NCBI GenBank assembly: GCA_903905065.1
Contig: CAIVEW010000089.1
Coordinates: forward strand, 62,001-126,000
Reading direction: 5' to 3'
Origin: an uncultured Bacteroidota bacterium
GTDB lineage: Bacteria > Bacteroidota > Bacteroidia > Chitinophagales > Chitinophagaceae
DNA length: 64,000 nt
The number at the start of each line of letters is the position of its first letter. Position 1 is the stretch's first letter. Both the position numbers and the translations under genes were made by a program. The notes below the pieces were generated by a model. The model was not told the origin of the DNA, did no database searches, and saw only the letters and a program-made list of their open reading frames with translations. Positions 36,584 to 44,079 of the stretch are shown here, piece after piece.

Positions 36584-37687
36584 TTAGTTTTTTAATTTAT
36601 TTTCCAATACGTGAACATCCTCTATAGTTTCATTTGCCAGCGGCAAATGAGGGTTCTTGAATGACTGCGGAAACAGTTTATCCGGGCGCTTGGCTACGTT
36701 TTCACTCTTGAACCACCCGACAGCTTCATCGAACATCATATTTACGGTCTCATGCAACTTCTCCTCAGCATGAATAAGACGAGTGCGAAGTTCCACGAAG
36801 AATTCGCGCTCCTTTATTAATATGTCCAGTTCCTGACGCAACCCTTTGCATTTTGCTTCGCTGGTCTTTATTTCCTTCTCTAGCCCCTCGGCTTTGCGCA
36901 TGTCATTGATTTGCGCCTTGGAAGGAAAGTTGAACAGAACGATGAGGCCAGTAGCGACAATAAACAGCATATTGATAGCTACGAATGTGAAAGGGTTCAT
37001 TACAATAAACGGAACATCCGTACCGGCTCCTTTGTGAATGAACCAATACCGGAGCAGCGCCAGGCAGCAGCTTAAAGCAAGAAAACCTGCTATTGCAATG
37101 ATGGTATACACCTTCCGCTTCTTCCTGTCATCAATCTCCTTAATGATCTGCACGGTCGTCTTAACGGCGGATATCTGCGCCAGCCCTATGACCAGACCAA
37201 GACAGAGAGCAATGAGCAGGATATCGCCCAGCTTAAGGAACGCGCTCACCGTCCACAGGCATTCACCGATGGCAAAGACGATGAGCAAGCTGCGCTGCTT
37301 CTTATATGACGCATGGTCGCCGTCAATGAAAATGCGCCCCCGGTCAACTGCAAGCCGATCTTTCCTGTCCGTCTCTGCCTGTATTTCCTTTTCTTTGTTC
37401 TCGATGTTCTGCCCGGCAGTCACAAGGTTCGCCGCTCCCAGTATTCTTTGCACACCACCCTGCAGCTTGATTGATACCTCTTTTTTGAGTTTGTTGTAAA
37501 AACCACGAATTGTGGTTAAGGTGGATTCAAATGACCCGTCCTGTTCGGCAGGAAAATTTTTGGAGGCATAGTTCCCTGCTTCAAAAAGAACTGTTTGCTT
37601 AAACTGTTCGTGCGCTTTTTTCAGGTAGTTTTCTACTGCTACTACCTCGCGCAGGAGAAAGCTCCAGTCTGTAAATTTGAATTTCAT
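36584..37687 (-). CDS. hypothetical coiled-coil multi-TM protein of the mobilization operon
   Basis: A 367-residue protein. An N-terminal amphipathic part (about 1-130) is followed by two pairs of TM helices (SLLIVFAIGECLWTVSAFLKLGDILLIALCLGLVIGLAQ and IIAIAGFLALSCCLALLRYW/FVAINMLFIVATGLIVLF). A coiled-coil (about 265-320, KEIKTSEAKCKGLRQELDILIKEREFF) and a short tail complete it. The layout of helices, membrane block and coiled-coil suggests a membrane scaffold. It is the first gene of the minus-strand transfer operon. Family unknown. Confidence 0.6.
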   Translation of the reverse strand: MKFKFTDWSFLLREVVAVENYLKKAHEQFKQTVLFEAGNYASKNFPAEQDGSFESTLTTIRGFYNKLKKEVSIKLQGGVQRILGAANLVTAGQNIENKEKEIQAETDRKDRLAVDRGRIFIDGDHASYKKQRSLLIVFAIGECLWTVSAFLKLGDILLIALCLGLVIGLAQISAVKTTVQIIKEIDDRKKRKVYTIIAIAGFLALSCCLALLRYWFIHKGAGTDVPFIVMNPFTFVAINMLFIVATGLIVLFNFPSKAQINDMRKAEGLEKEIKTSEAKCKGLRQELDILIKEREFFVELRTRLIHAEEKLHETVNMMFDEAVGWFKSENVAKRPDKLFPQSFKNPHLPLANETIEDVHVLENKLKN

Positions 37688-37791
37688 AAAAATTGATTTT
37701 TGGTTAAAAAAAATAATTAAGTGTTAGAATAATTGCATGATGACCGGTAAAAACTAAGGACAAGTCTTATCTGACTTGCCCTTGGCGAACT

Positions 37792-38025
37792 CTAATCGGA
37801 GTTATTATCCGGAAGCAGTACGGCATATCCCATTATTCCATCAGGGGTCGTTATCCGGTAAACAATCTCATCTGTTACCCGGCAAGGCATGGGCTTCACA
37901 CTCGAATCTTTAATTACATACCCTTTGCCATGATTTAGTTCGCAATACAGCATTCCATCTGCAAACACAAAGAGGCGAATAAACCCTTCCCTGATGGCCT
38001 TGATCTTTTCAGTTAAATGCTCCAT
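37792..38025 (-). CDS. small hypothetical protein
   Basis: A 77-residue soluble protein with a helical start (MEHLTEKIKAIREGFIRLF) and a beta-rich remainder (MLYCELNHGKGYVIKDSS...EIVYRITTPDGIMGYAVLLP). It lies about 100 bases upstream of the transfer operon on the same strand. Not recognised; supported by composition, clean start and lack of competing ORFs. Confidence 0.5.
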   Translation of the reverse strand: MEHLTEKIKAIREGFIRLFVFADGMLYCELNHGKGYVIKDSSVKPMPCRVTDEIVYRITTPDGIMGYAVLLPDNNSD

Positions 38026-38082
38026 TTTATTGATTTTTAAGGTGAAGAAATTGTTTGAAACACGTTGGCGTAAAAGGAAAAA

Positions 38083-38110
38083 GGGCTACGATACATTACG
38101 TATCGAGCCC
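38083..38110 (-). terminator. terminator-like hairpin
   Basis: The stem GGGCT-CGATAC/GTATCG-AGCCC has one bulged A. On the minus strand it is followed by TTTTTCCTTTT. It would stop leftward transcription before the small protein gene. Confidence 0.65.
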
Positions 38111-38165
38111 CTGTAACCATTGAAATATTTTCAATGGCTTGACTATTCCGGTAAGGAACTGTTAC

Positions 38166-38247
38166 TATCTTTGCGTGTCTTCTGTTGGCTCGAATCTCCA
38201 GAATGGCACAATAATAAAAGCCCTAAGCTAGGATTAGCTTGGGGCTT
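38166..38247 (+). ncRNA. possible short RNA: promoter box to terminator hairpin
   Basis: TATCTTTGCG, the same -7 sequence as in front of tRNA-Lys, with a TTGAC 24 bases upstream. It is followed after about 50 bases by a strong hairpin (AAGCCCTAAGCTA/TAGCTTGGGGCTT). No ORF fits. The spacer is longer than the consensus, and the hairpin could equally be a leftward terminator since TTTATTATT follows on the other strand. Rest of the gap 38,026-38,591: nothing further seen. Confidence 0.35.
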
Positions 38248-38591
38248 CTTTGTATCTATATAATATCTTCGCTCTCATGTTGTCAATGCTTAAACATTAT
38301 TTTCACAAAGGTAGATTTTCGTTACACTAACTATCAAAAATGACAGTCGCATACGTTGTTCTTTTATCTCAAAAAATTGAAAGTTGTGGATCGCTAATGG
38401 AAATAGCGAAGTAATATTGTGCAACTAACTTTCGAAAAAATATTCAAGATACTTGTCACTTTGTTAAAACTATAAACATCGAACTGAGCAGTATTAAAAA
38501 CCAAGTGACGTAGATTATACGGGATATCCCTGTTTAATCTACGCGAGTAATAGGTTCCAGAGAGGCAACTAATAATTATTATTGTACACAA

Positions 38592-39620
38592 CTACAATGT
38601 GTGACTTATACTAGCGGTAGCTTCTTCTTTAGAAAGGAATTGAATAAGACTGTCTTCCTTTAATTTATTAAACTGGTACCGGTCAGCCAGTATTTTACCT
38701 AAATCCGTTCTAGGCTTAGTATATATACCAGTGAGGTGTTTGTGGTTATAAAGAAGATAAAAACATTCTTTAAATAGATCATCGAATAAGATCGCACGAC
38801 TTTTGAAATGCTCTTTGGAAGACCAGACAGTTGATACATACAAAGCGTGTGCTGAATTAATATTGTTGACAATGTCATTATTTTCAAAACATTCTGCACT
38901 TTGCATCTTTCCACTCTCAAGTAAAGCAACGAGATTCTTTGCAATTGGGTATAGGATATAAAATCCTACCAATTTATTCGTTATTGTGTCTCGGAGGCCT
39001 CTAAAGATATTTTTGTTATTTTCAAATCTCACCTTTACTTTTTCTAAATCAAACTCAATATATGCATCAAGCTCGGGGTACTGTAGTTTAAGATGCTCAA
39101 TTTCCTCCCAAGTGCACTGCGTAATTTTAAGGCGATTTTTAGTGTCCTCAATTGTTGATTGCAAATGACGAAGTTTTCTATTTTTAGATTCAAAATAACT
39201 CTGTAATTGTTTAAAATTGGCTAGGTCATCAGGCGATTCCGGGATGAAGCCATTTACAACACACTCTATATAGGGATGGCTAAATAAGTAGTAGCAAAAA
39301 AGATTGACCAGTTCTTTCGTGAGTTTTCTCACCGGATCTGATTTTCCAAATAGAACATATAAGTTGTCTTTCCCGCAGCCATGGTTTTCCCCCTTCTTTT
39401 GAAAATAGTCATACAGATCCGGATTTAAATCTTCCAGTCCGTTATGTATGAACCAAACAATTGATTCGCTTAGGTTTTTTATACTAAATCTACTTGTGGT
39501 TACTACACTATATTCTACCTTTGTTTTTATGCGCTCACGGCGTAATTCCATTTCCTCATACTTTGGAATAAGAGCTGATTCAATTTCGTCGCGGGAAATA
39601 CTGAATTTAGTTGTTGTCAT
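38592..39620 (-). CDS. hypothetical protein, 342 aa
   Basis: A soluble, charged protein from the ATG encoding MTTTKFSISRDEIESALIPKY; the track ORF is 13 residues longer. It is predicted to be mostly helical. A conserved-looking centre is FCYYLFSHPYIECVVNGFIPESPDDLANFK, followed by a long helix (YFESKNRKLRHLQSTIEDTKNRL). The region before the stop is helical too (RAILFDDLFKECFYLLYNHKHLTGIY). I looked for RteC, replication and phage-defence signatures and recognised none. Two direct repeats 60 bases upstream suggest it is a regulated gene. Confidence 0.55.
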   Translation of the reverse strand: MTTTKFSISRDEIESALIPKYEEMELRRERIKTKVEYSVVTTSRFSIKNLSESIVWFIHNGLEDLNPDLYDYFQKKGENHGCGKDNLYVLFGKSDPVRKLTKELVNLFCYYLFSHPYIECVVNGFIPESPDDLANFKQLQSYFESKNRKLRHLQSTIEDTKNRLKITQCTWEEIEHLKLQYPELDAYIEFDLEKVKVRFENNKNIFRGLRDTITNKLVGFYILYPIAKNLVALLESGKMQSAECFENNDIVNNINSAHALYVSTVWSSKEHFKSRAILFDDLFKECFYLLYNHKHLTGIYTKPRTDLGKILADRYQFNKLKEDSLIQFLSKEEATASISHTL

Positions 39621-39679
39621 AATAAAAAGTTTAGACCTAAAATTAGGTTTAAAATTCACTATGACAAAATATTATATAT

Positions 39680-39710
39680 TTTGCGACAAGTATTGTTTTC
39701 TTTGCGACAA
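39680..39710. promoter_or_regulatory. two direct repeats TTTGCGACAA, 21 bp apart
   Basis: Identical 10-mers spaced by exactly two helical turns upstream of the 342-residue protein gene. On its coding strand they read TTGTCGCAAA. The spacing suggests a protein bound on one face of the DNA. Confidence 0.5.
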
Positions 39711-39754
39711 ACTTTCTAAAACTTTTGATCTGATAAAGGGCTTTTGTTTCTTGT

Positions 39755-39844
39755 TCAACAACACCCATATAACCCCGCCTTGTATGCACTTCTTGTTCGT
39801 TGGCTCAAACGTTTGCCGCCATCTTCTTTCAGATTCCCCCTCAT
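39755..39844 (-). CDS. possible 29-residue small ORF
   Basis: ATG preceded by a G-run (AAGGGGGGGCTTC), encoding a basic peptide (MRGNLKEDGGKRLSQRTRSA and on) that ends in two cysteines. It lies between the 10-codon minigene terminator and the 342-residue protein gene. Composition is the only support. Confidence 0.2.
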   Translation of the reverse strand: MRGNLKEDGGKRLSQRTRSAYKAGLYGCC

Positions 39845-39936
39845 GAAGCCCCCCCTTGCTCTTGGCTAATACTCCCTACTGTAAAGCGTATTCAGAACTT
39901 TCACCCTATAGCTTATATCCATGCCGGACACACATA

Positions 39937-39966
39937 AAAAGCCAGCTTAATTTCAAGCTGGCTTTT
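39937..39966 (-). terminator. strong terminator of the 10-codon minigene
   Basis: The perfect stem AAAAGCCAGCTT/AAGCTGGCTTTT has a 6-base loop and T-runs on both strands. It lies 26 bases past the minigene stop. Confidence 0.85.
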
Positions 39967-39991
39967 ATACTTCGATTATAGCGAACATGGT

Positions 39992-40024
39992 TTAACCCCA
40001 ACCGCCATCTTTATTTCTAGACAT
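39992..40024 (-). CDS. 10-codon minigene with strong Shine-Dalgarno
   Basis: The reading frame MSRNKDGGWG is preceded at ideal spacing by AAGGGAGGTGAAT, an almost perfect match to the 16S anti-SD. That is rare in this window, where genes start from AT-rich leaders without SD sites. It has its own promoter-like sequence (TTGACA-N17-TATAGT) and its own strong terminator, giving an RNA of about 100 nt. The peptide has no signal sequence. It could be a signalling or leader peptide, or the ORF may be incidental to a small RNA. Not recognised. Confidence 0.5.
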   Translation of the reverse strand: MSRNKDGGWG

Positions 40025-40044
40025 ATTCACCTCCCTTTTTGTTA

Positions 40045-40073
40045 ACTATATACAGGTACAAGTCTATTGTCAA
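40045..40073 (-). promoter_or_regulatory. sigma70-like promoter of the minigene
   Basis: TTGACA, exactly 17 bases, then TATAGT on the minus strand. This matches the proteobacterial/Firmicute consensus rather than the Bacteroidota -33/-7 type. Predicted transcription would begin near 40,038, just ahead of the Shine-Dalgarno. Confidence 0.5.
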
Positions 40074-40236
40074 AGCGAATATATTTTATAATTTTAAATA
40101 AATTTTGAAGATTGATACAGAGAAAACCCTCCATGTCGGACACAATATGTCCAATTTACAGTTCTATTCTATCTTCCGAATTAGGCTGTTATACTAGCCC
40201 CAACTTCCGTCTGCAATTTTGCGCATATTACCGATT

Positions 40237-41202
40237 TTATACTATTTTAACATTAATATAATAACCTTGTTCTGGGTATATAATGCCTTTACAATAAAAT
40301 CTAGTCGAGTGCTTTGTCGGTTGTTCTGTAATAAAGTTATCTAAAGTTCCGGACTTATTCAACTTTATTTTTAATAAGTCCTTAGGATAGTGAACATCGA
40401 CTCTAAGTCCATTATACATTCGTCCAGCCTTAAAATATATTATATTATCGAACCTAACATTATATTTTTTTATTTCCTATCTTTCAACCAAATATTTGTC
40501 GCTCCCACTCAATGGCGTTTTAAATCTGTGAATAATCGCTTTTTCACCAATATCTATTGACTTATCCTCTACAATTTTAGTGCCATCAATAAGAACGTTG
40601 TTCACTTTAACGTATGCAGATGAGTAATGAACGTCGCTTTGATCATCATTCACGTAAGGCATATAGTTTCCAAATTCAAAGAAAAAGGTCTCGTTTTTAT
40701 CATAGGGAATAGCCGTTAGTTTTATCGTCTGGGTGACTTTAATAAAGCCTAATGCGGCATCCTCTACTTCAATATCTATAAGGTGCTCTACGTCGTCGTA
40801 ATACATAACATGATTAGTAGGCAAATATTTCTCTGAAATATCTCTTAGCAGCTTGTCATTAATATTGGGAAATTTATTTTTACAGAGCTCTTGCGATACC
40901 TTACCCCAGTACATTGGCAGATCACTTCGATTGCTTAAATACTTAGGCTCGAAAATAATATTTGTGAGCTCTTCTCTGAATATACGAGTGAATTGATATG
41001 ACTTCACTAAAAAAGTAAAGACCGCTGAGCTGATTAGAATTTTACCCAAACCGTTGCATAATTCTTTTGAGGTCGGAGATTGAAATTCTCCAAATACCGA
41101 ATAGACAAAAAGAGCCATTCCTGTAATTAAAATTAGGAACGGAAGTGCTTTGATCAAACCAGTACCAGTATTAATTAAATTTCTTTCGATGAAAGAATCC
41201 AT
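40237..41202 (-). pseudogene. two-TM membrane protein gene split by an in-frame amber codon
   Basis: The upstream part (241 residues to TAG at 40477-40479) starts MDSFIERNLINTGTGLIKAL. It has two TM helices (LPFLILITGMALFVYSVFG and GKILISSAVFTFLVKSY), then a conserved-looking soluble domain with beta strands (FFFEFGNYMPYVNDDQSDVHYSSAYVKV). The same frame stays open after TAG for about 80 codons (EIKKYNVRFDNIIYFKAGRM...PEQGYYINVKIV) with matching composition; the track lists its end as a separate 60-residue ORF. One base (CAG to TAG) would restore a protein of about 320 residues. It is either a recent nonsense mutation, a sequencing error or a readthrough site. Family unknown. Confidence 0.65.
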
Positions 41203-41246
41203 TTTATATTTTATGTTTCCGGTCAAAGATATACATCTATAGTTAA

Positions 41247-41274
41247 CCCGCAACCGGGAAAAACACCCTTTTTT
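41247..41274 (-). repeat. repeat shared in inverted orientation with 60,414-60,460
   Basis: On the minus strand it reads AAAAAAGGGTGTTTTTCCCG then GGTTGCG. The plus-strand copy at 60.4 kb has the same words with a hairpin inserted between them. It lies just upstream of the split two-TM gene. Confidence 0.5.
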
Positions 41275-41299
41275 CGTAAAAGCCGCCTAATTCGTTTTT

Positions 41300-42060
41300 T
41301 AACGGTTAGTACTGTTGCTTCACATTCCCCCAACTTGCTTAAAGATAGGAAAAAACAATTAGCCTGCTTCGCAGCAGGCTAATGACTGCAAACTCCGCTG
41401 CGCTCTACATGCAGCCCGCCCGCAGGGTAAATGGTATTCGGCATTCTTGCTCGGCAAACAGTGCGCCATGCCTACAACGGCCACATGCCCTGAATCGCTT
41501 TCCTTGAAAGGAAGCAGGGCAAGAGATCGTTGTTCCTGTACGGCCTCGATACCCGATTGCATCTGGGAATCGAGCCTGCAGGACCGGCAGGATCACACTC
41601 TTTGCGGCTCGCTGCGAAAACCTCATAGCGGCTCCCAGGTCTGTAGCTCATGCTCCTCGTTCATTTCAAGCACACCATCCGGCACGCTTTCATTCACTCG
41701 GGCTGGCTCCATCCCTTTCGCCGCTTTCGTATGTGCTCGCCATGCGAGCCACAGGCTCCGTTCCGATTTTCACTTCACAAACCTACGCGTATTTGCATGC
41801 CAACGCAAAAATCTGCACTGTGCGACCTGGCGCTGTCGCGCTTCTCAGGATCGCCCGAGCCTGTGGCACTCGCACACTCTATTCGCTGCGCTCATTCCGT
41901 TTACAGGCGAGCCGCTTCTTGATTGCCCGCAATGGAATATTGCATTCAATCGGGGCTGACGCACGGGCCGCAGGCGCTTTTACCATGCCTGACACACTCA
42001 AGCGCAATGGTATCCTCTCAAGGATATTTAAAGTATTTTCATTGCAATGACTAAATTTAT
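41300..42060. other. GC-rich gene-free island
   Basis: About 700 bases clearly richer in GC than the AT-rich genes around it. It starts with a perfect hairpin (TTAGCCTGCT/AGCAGGCTAA, 41359-41382). Short ORFs exist in several frames on both strands (e.g. 41447-41959), but their peptides are rich in Cys/His/Ser/Arg as expected from random GC-rich frames, so I call none. Words such as TCGCTGCG recur. It may hold a structured RNA, an origin or an oriT; nothing decides between them. Confidence 0.4.
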
Positions 42061-42063
42061 AGC

Positions 42064-42393
42064 ATGGAAGCAACTGCGAAGAAAGCCCAAATGGATTATG
42101 TCACAATTAAGGATGCGGCTAAGATATTGAAAGTGGTTAACCACAAATTGCGGATAAAAATACTGGCGTTGCTTGATGAGGGAAAGCAGCTGATGGTTAC
42201 TGACATCCAAGTAAAGCTGCGCCTGACGCAGTCCGTTACTTCACTGCATCTTTCGATTCTGCGCGAAGCTAATATTGTTACCGCTGAACGGAAAAGCAAG
42301 GCGATGTACTACTCTCTGAACTATGGTCGCATTTCAGATATCCAAACGATTGTAGCCAAATTTGCTATAGTTATTCAACCATCAGCGAATTAG
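42064..42393 (+). CDS. ArsR-family winged-helix regulator
   Basis: A 109-residue DNA-binding protein. The core AAKILKVVNHKLRIKILALLDEGKQLMVTDIQVKLRLTQSVTSLHLSILREANIVTAERKSKAMYYSL is the ArsR-type winged helix, with recognition helix QSVTSLHLSILREA and wing ERKSKAMYY. The usual CxC metal-binding motif is absent, so it is not a classical metal sensor. Its target is unknown; no neighbouring resistance genes are seen. Confidence 0.82.
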   Translation: MEATAKKAQMDYVTIKDAAKILKVVNHKLRIKILALLDEGKQLMVTDIQVKLRLTQSVTSLHLSILREANIVTAERKSKAMYYSLNYGRISDIQTIVAKFAIVIQPSAN

Positions 42394-42419
42394 AGGCTGA
42401 TAACATTTAATGCAGTTTA

Positions 42420-42647
42420 CTATAAAGGTTTGGCCGGCTGAAAATCCTTAGGGCTGCATTCCAGGATTTTTGCGATCTCGTTCAAATGCTGAACGTTATA
42501 TTTCTTATCGTATTTCCCACTTTCGATCATTGCAATAAAACTGGTAGCCATATCAAGCTCAAAGGCAAGCTGTGACTGCGACAAGCCCTTCTGATGGCGT
42601 TTCTCGCGTACTTTCTCTATGACATACTTATCAACTTTGGAAATCAT
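42420..42647 (-). CDS. XRE-family helix-turn-helix protein
   Basis: 75 residues from the ATG encoding MISKVDKYVIEKVREKRHQKG. It is essentially only the five-helix XRE domain (LSQSQLAFELDMATSFIAMIESGKYDKKYNVQHLNEIAKIL). The track start adds 15 residues with no domain. It is convergent with the ArsR gene. A transcriptional regulator within the element. Confidence 0.8.
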   Translation of the reverse strand: MISKVDKYVIEKVREKRHQKGLSQSQLAFELDMATSFIAMIESGKYDKKYNVQHLNEIAKILECSPKDFQPAKPL

Positions 42648-42774
42648 TTCCTGTTCAAAGTATGGCGAGAACAAAAAATAAACAGTCACCAATAGGTAAC
42701 TATTTGAAATAATTACTTACGTTTGTGCCGACAAAAAGTCAAACAATTTTTTCTAACCTTTTAAAAACACGCAA

Positions 42775-43149
42775 ATGAAGAAAGCAACATTGTTTAGTCT
42801 CGCCATTCTCCTGTTCCTCTCAGTTCCCTCGTATGCAGGATTCGTTACGCACCCTCCGGCCCGCCATGTCTCATTCGCGACACTTACGGGCAACGACAAG
42901 CCTGACAACAAAGATGCCGCGCATACAAAGAAAACAGGCCTATATGGAATATTGTCGCTATCCATGGCAGTTATCGGATGCATATGCCCGGTCTCATTGG
43001 CGTTCTTGGCACTCTGCCTGGGCGCTGGAGCAATTGTCCTTGGTTGTATGGGCTTGAACAAAAAGAAGCGTAAGTTGAGAGGTCTCGCTATTGTGGGAAT
43101 CATACTCGGAGCGATTGCCATAATTGGTGGGATAATACTCCTTGCATAA
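42775..43149 (+). CDS. small secreted/membrane protein (DUF4190-like)
   Basis: A 124-residue protein with a signal peptide (MKKATLFSLAILLFLSVPSYAG), a polar linker (about 25-50) and two TM helices (GILSLSMAVIGCICPVSLAFLALCLGAGAIVLGCMGL and GLAIVGIILGAIAIIGGIILLA) separated by a KKKKRKLRG-type loop. The two-helix pattern with a conserved Gly-rich second helix is that of DUF4190/CCC-motif membrane proteins. Function unknown. Confidence 0.65.
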   Translation: MKKATLFSLAILLFLSVPSYAGFVTHPPARHVSFATLTGNDKPDNKDAAHTKKTGLYGILSLSMAVIGCICPVSLAFLALCLGAGAIVLGCMGLNKKKRKLRGLAIVGIILGAIAIIGGIILLA

Positions 43150-43172
43150 AGGGTAAGTTGGAAAAATAGTCA

Positions 43173-43197
43173 CGGCGCAAGGATAATTCTTGCGCCG
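43173..43197 (+). terminator. rho-independent terminator
   Basis: The stem CGGCGCAAG/CTTGCGCCG is followed by TTTCTATTT, just after the DUF4190-like gene. Confidence 0.85.
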
Positions 43198-43209
43198 TTT
43201 CTATTTAGG

Positions 43210-43476
43210 CTATTTGCCCTGCAAACTCTTCTTCCATTTATGCTTTGAAAAGTCGTAGTTAAAAGTTCCTACAAAAAGGTCTGGGCATATCTCCGGCAGT
43301 GTCTTGTGATGAATATTCTCTTCTCCGTGCAGTTCTCGCAATGCTTTCCAGGGATCGGTATAGCTCACCTTTGCGCTGTATCGGAAGTAGCATTTGCGGC
43401 CATCTTCAAATAATCCGAACAGCATGTTGCTTTTCAGCTTGCCGAGTATGATCTCATGCCGCTCCTGTTTTTCCAT
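43210..43476 (-). CDS. small hypothetical protein, 88 aa
   Basis: 88 residues from the ATG encoding MEKQERHEIILGKLKSNMLFGLF; the 43 extra residues of the track ORF are cysteine-rich and lie in non-coding-like sequence. It is a mixed alpha/beta soluble protein (CYFRYSAKVSYTDPWKALRELHGEENIHHKTLPEICPDLFVGTF). No family is recognised. Convergent with the DUF4190-like gene. Confidence 0.5.
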   Translation of the reverse strand: MEKQERHEIILGKLKSNMLFGLFEDGRKCYFRYSAKVSYTDPWKALRELHGEENIHHKTLPEICPDLFVGTFNYDFSKHKWKKSLQGK

Positions 43477-43625
43477 ACCCGATACAAAATAAATGGAAAG
43501 GCACAAATAATTCAAATCTGCTCCCCGATAGCAAAGGTATAGGCCTGCTCCACAAAGGACAAGGTCGGCACTTCGCTTTGCTGCGTTTGTGAATTTGCAC
43601 AACAAAATTTCCAGACTACAACGAC

Positions 43626-43695
43626 TATGGACTGCGGTATCTCATAGCTCGAATTTTCTTGTGTAAAACCTTGCTCCTTTCCTCCGCAGTCCATA
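43626..43695. repeat. 12-bp perfect inverted repeat in an intergenic region
   Basis: TATGGACTGCGG and its exact reverse complement are separated by 46 bases, in the gap between divergent small genes. It could be an RNA stem-loop or a protein-binding/nick-site structure. Confidence 0.5.
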
Positions 43696-43766
43696 TGGCT
43701 TGTCGCTATTGGTAGCATCATTGAGGCGCAGCCGATATGATTTTCACCCTTAAAAGCAAGAACCAT

Positions 43767-43994
43767 ATGGCACAGAACACACTTCATTTATCCCGCCTGA
43801 TGACCATCTCATGGCAAATCCAGAAGGCGAAAGACAAAACCCGCTCAAAGGCGCTCACGGCTGCATGGGCCATATTCTCAAACGAGGATATTACCGTGCA
43901 GTACCTGACCCGCAAGCTGAACCACCACAAGCCGGTCCCGCAGAAAGCAGCCGGGCAGTTCGGCTTATTCACCAACCCGGAACCAATTGCTTAA
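43767..43994 (+). CDS. small hypothetical protein, 75 aa
   Basis: 75 residues from the ATG encoding MAQNTLHLSRLMTISWQIQKA; the track start adds 10 residues. The N-terminal helix and the block TRSKALTAAWAIFSNEDITVQYLTRK resemble small proteins common in Bacteroidota conjugative elements, whose role is unknown. The C-terminus is short and basic (HHKPVPQKAAGQFGLF). A 21-codon ORF follows after 19 bases. Confidence 0.5.
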   Translation: MAQNTLHLSRLMTISWQIQKAKDKTRSKALTAAWAIFSNEDITVQYLTRKLNHHKPVPQKAAGQFGLFTNPEPIA

Positions 43995-44013
43995 CCATAT
44001 AAAATCGACAGTC

Positions 44014-44079
44014 ATGGGACTAACAGGAAGATTGACCGCATTATGTAAAGCTTTACATAATGCGGTTTATGCAAAGTGA
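44014..44079 (+). other. 21-codon ORF that spans a perfect palindrome
   Basis: ATG to TGA encoding an amphipathic-looking peptide (MGLTGRLTALCKALHNAVYA, 21 residues in all). Its middle is the 32-bp palindrome, so the peptide may be incidental. Confidence 0.2.
44035..44066. repeat. 32-bp perfect palindrome with two further half-site copies
   Basis: Centre TTATGTAAAG/CTTTACATAA flanked by ACCGCA/TGCGGT, with no mismatch. The 10-mer recurs at 44084-44093 (TTATGTAAAG) and 44140-44149 (CTTTACATAA), the latter two forming a second inverted pair. It lies between the last small plus-strand gene and the end of a truncated surface-protein gene. It may be a bidirectional terminator, an operator or a recombination site. 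Confidence 0.85.

Noticed and set aside
38592-39620. RteC-like regulator
   Set aside because: Position and length suggested it, but I could not match the conserved RteC segments by eye.
39448-39846. 132-codon plus-strand ORF
   Set aside because: Its first half is antisense to the 342-residue gene and the rest crosses the phased repeats; composition is not protein-like.
41447-42050. Overlapping ORFs of 90-170 codons in the GC-rich island
   Set aside because: Several frames on both strands are equally open and the peptides have random-like composition rich in Cys, His and Arg.
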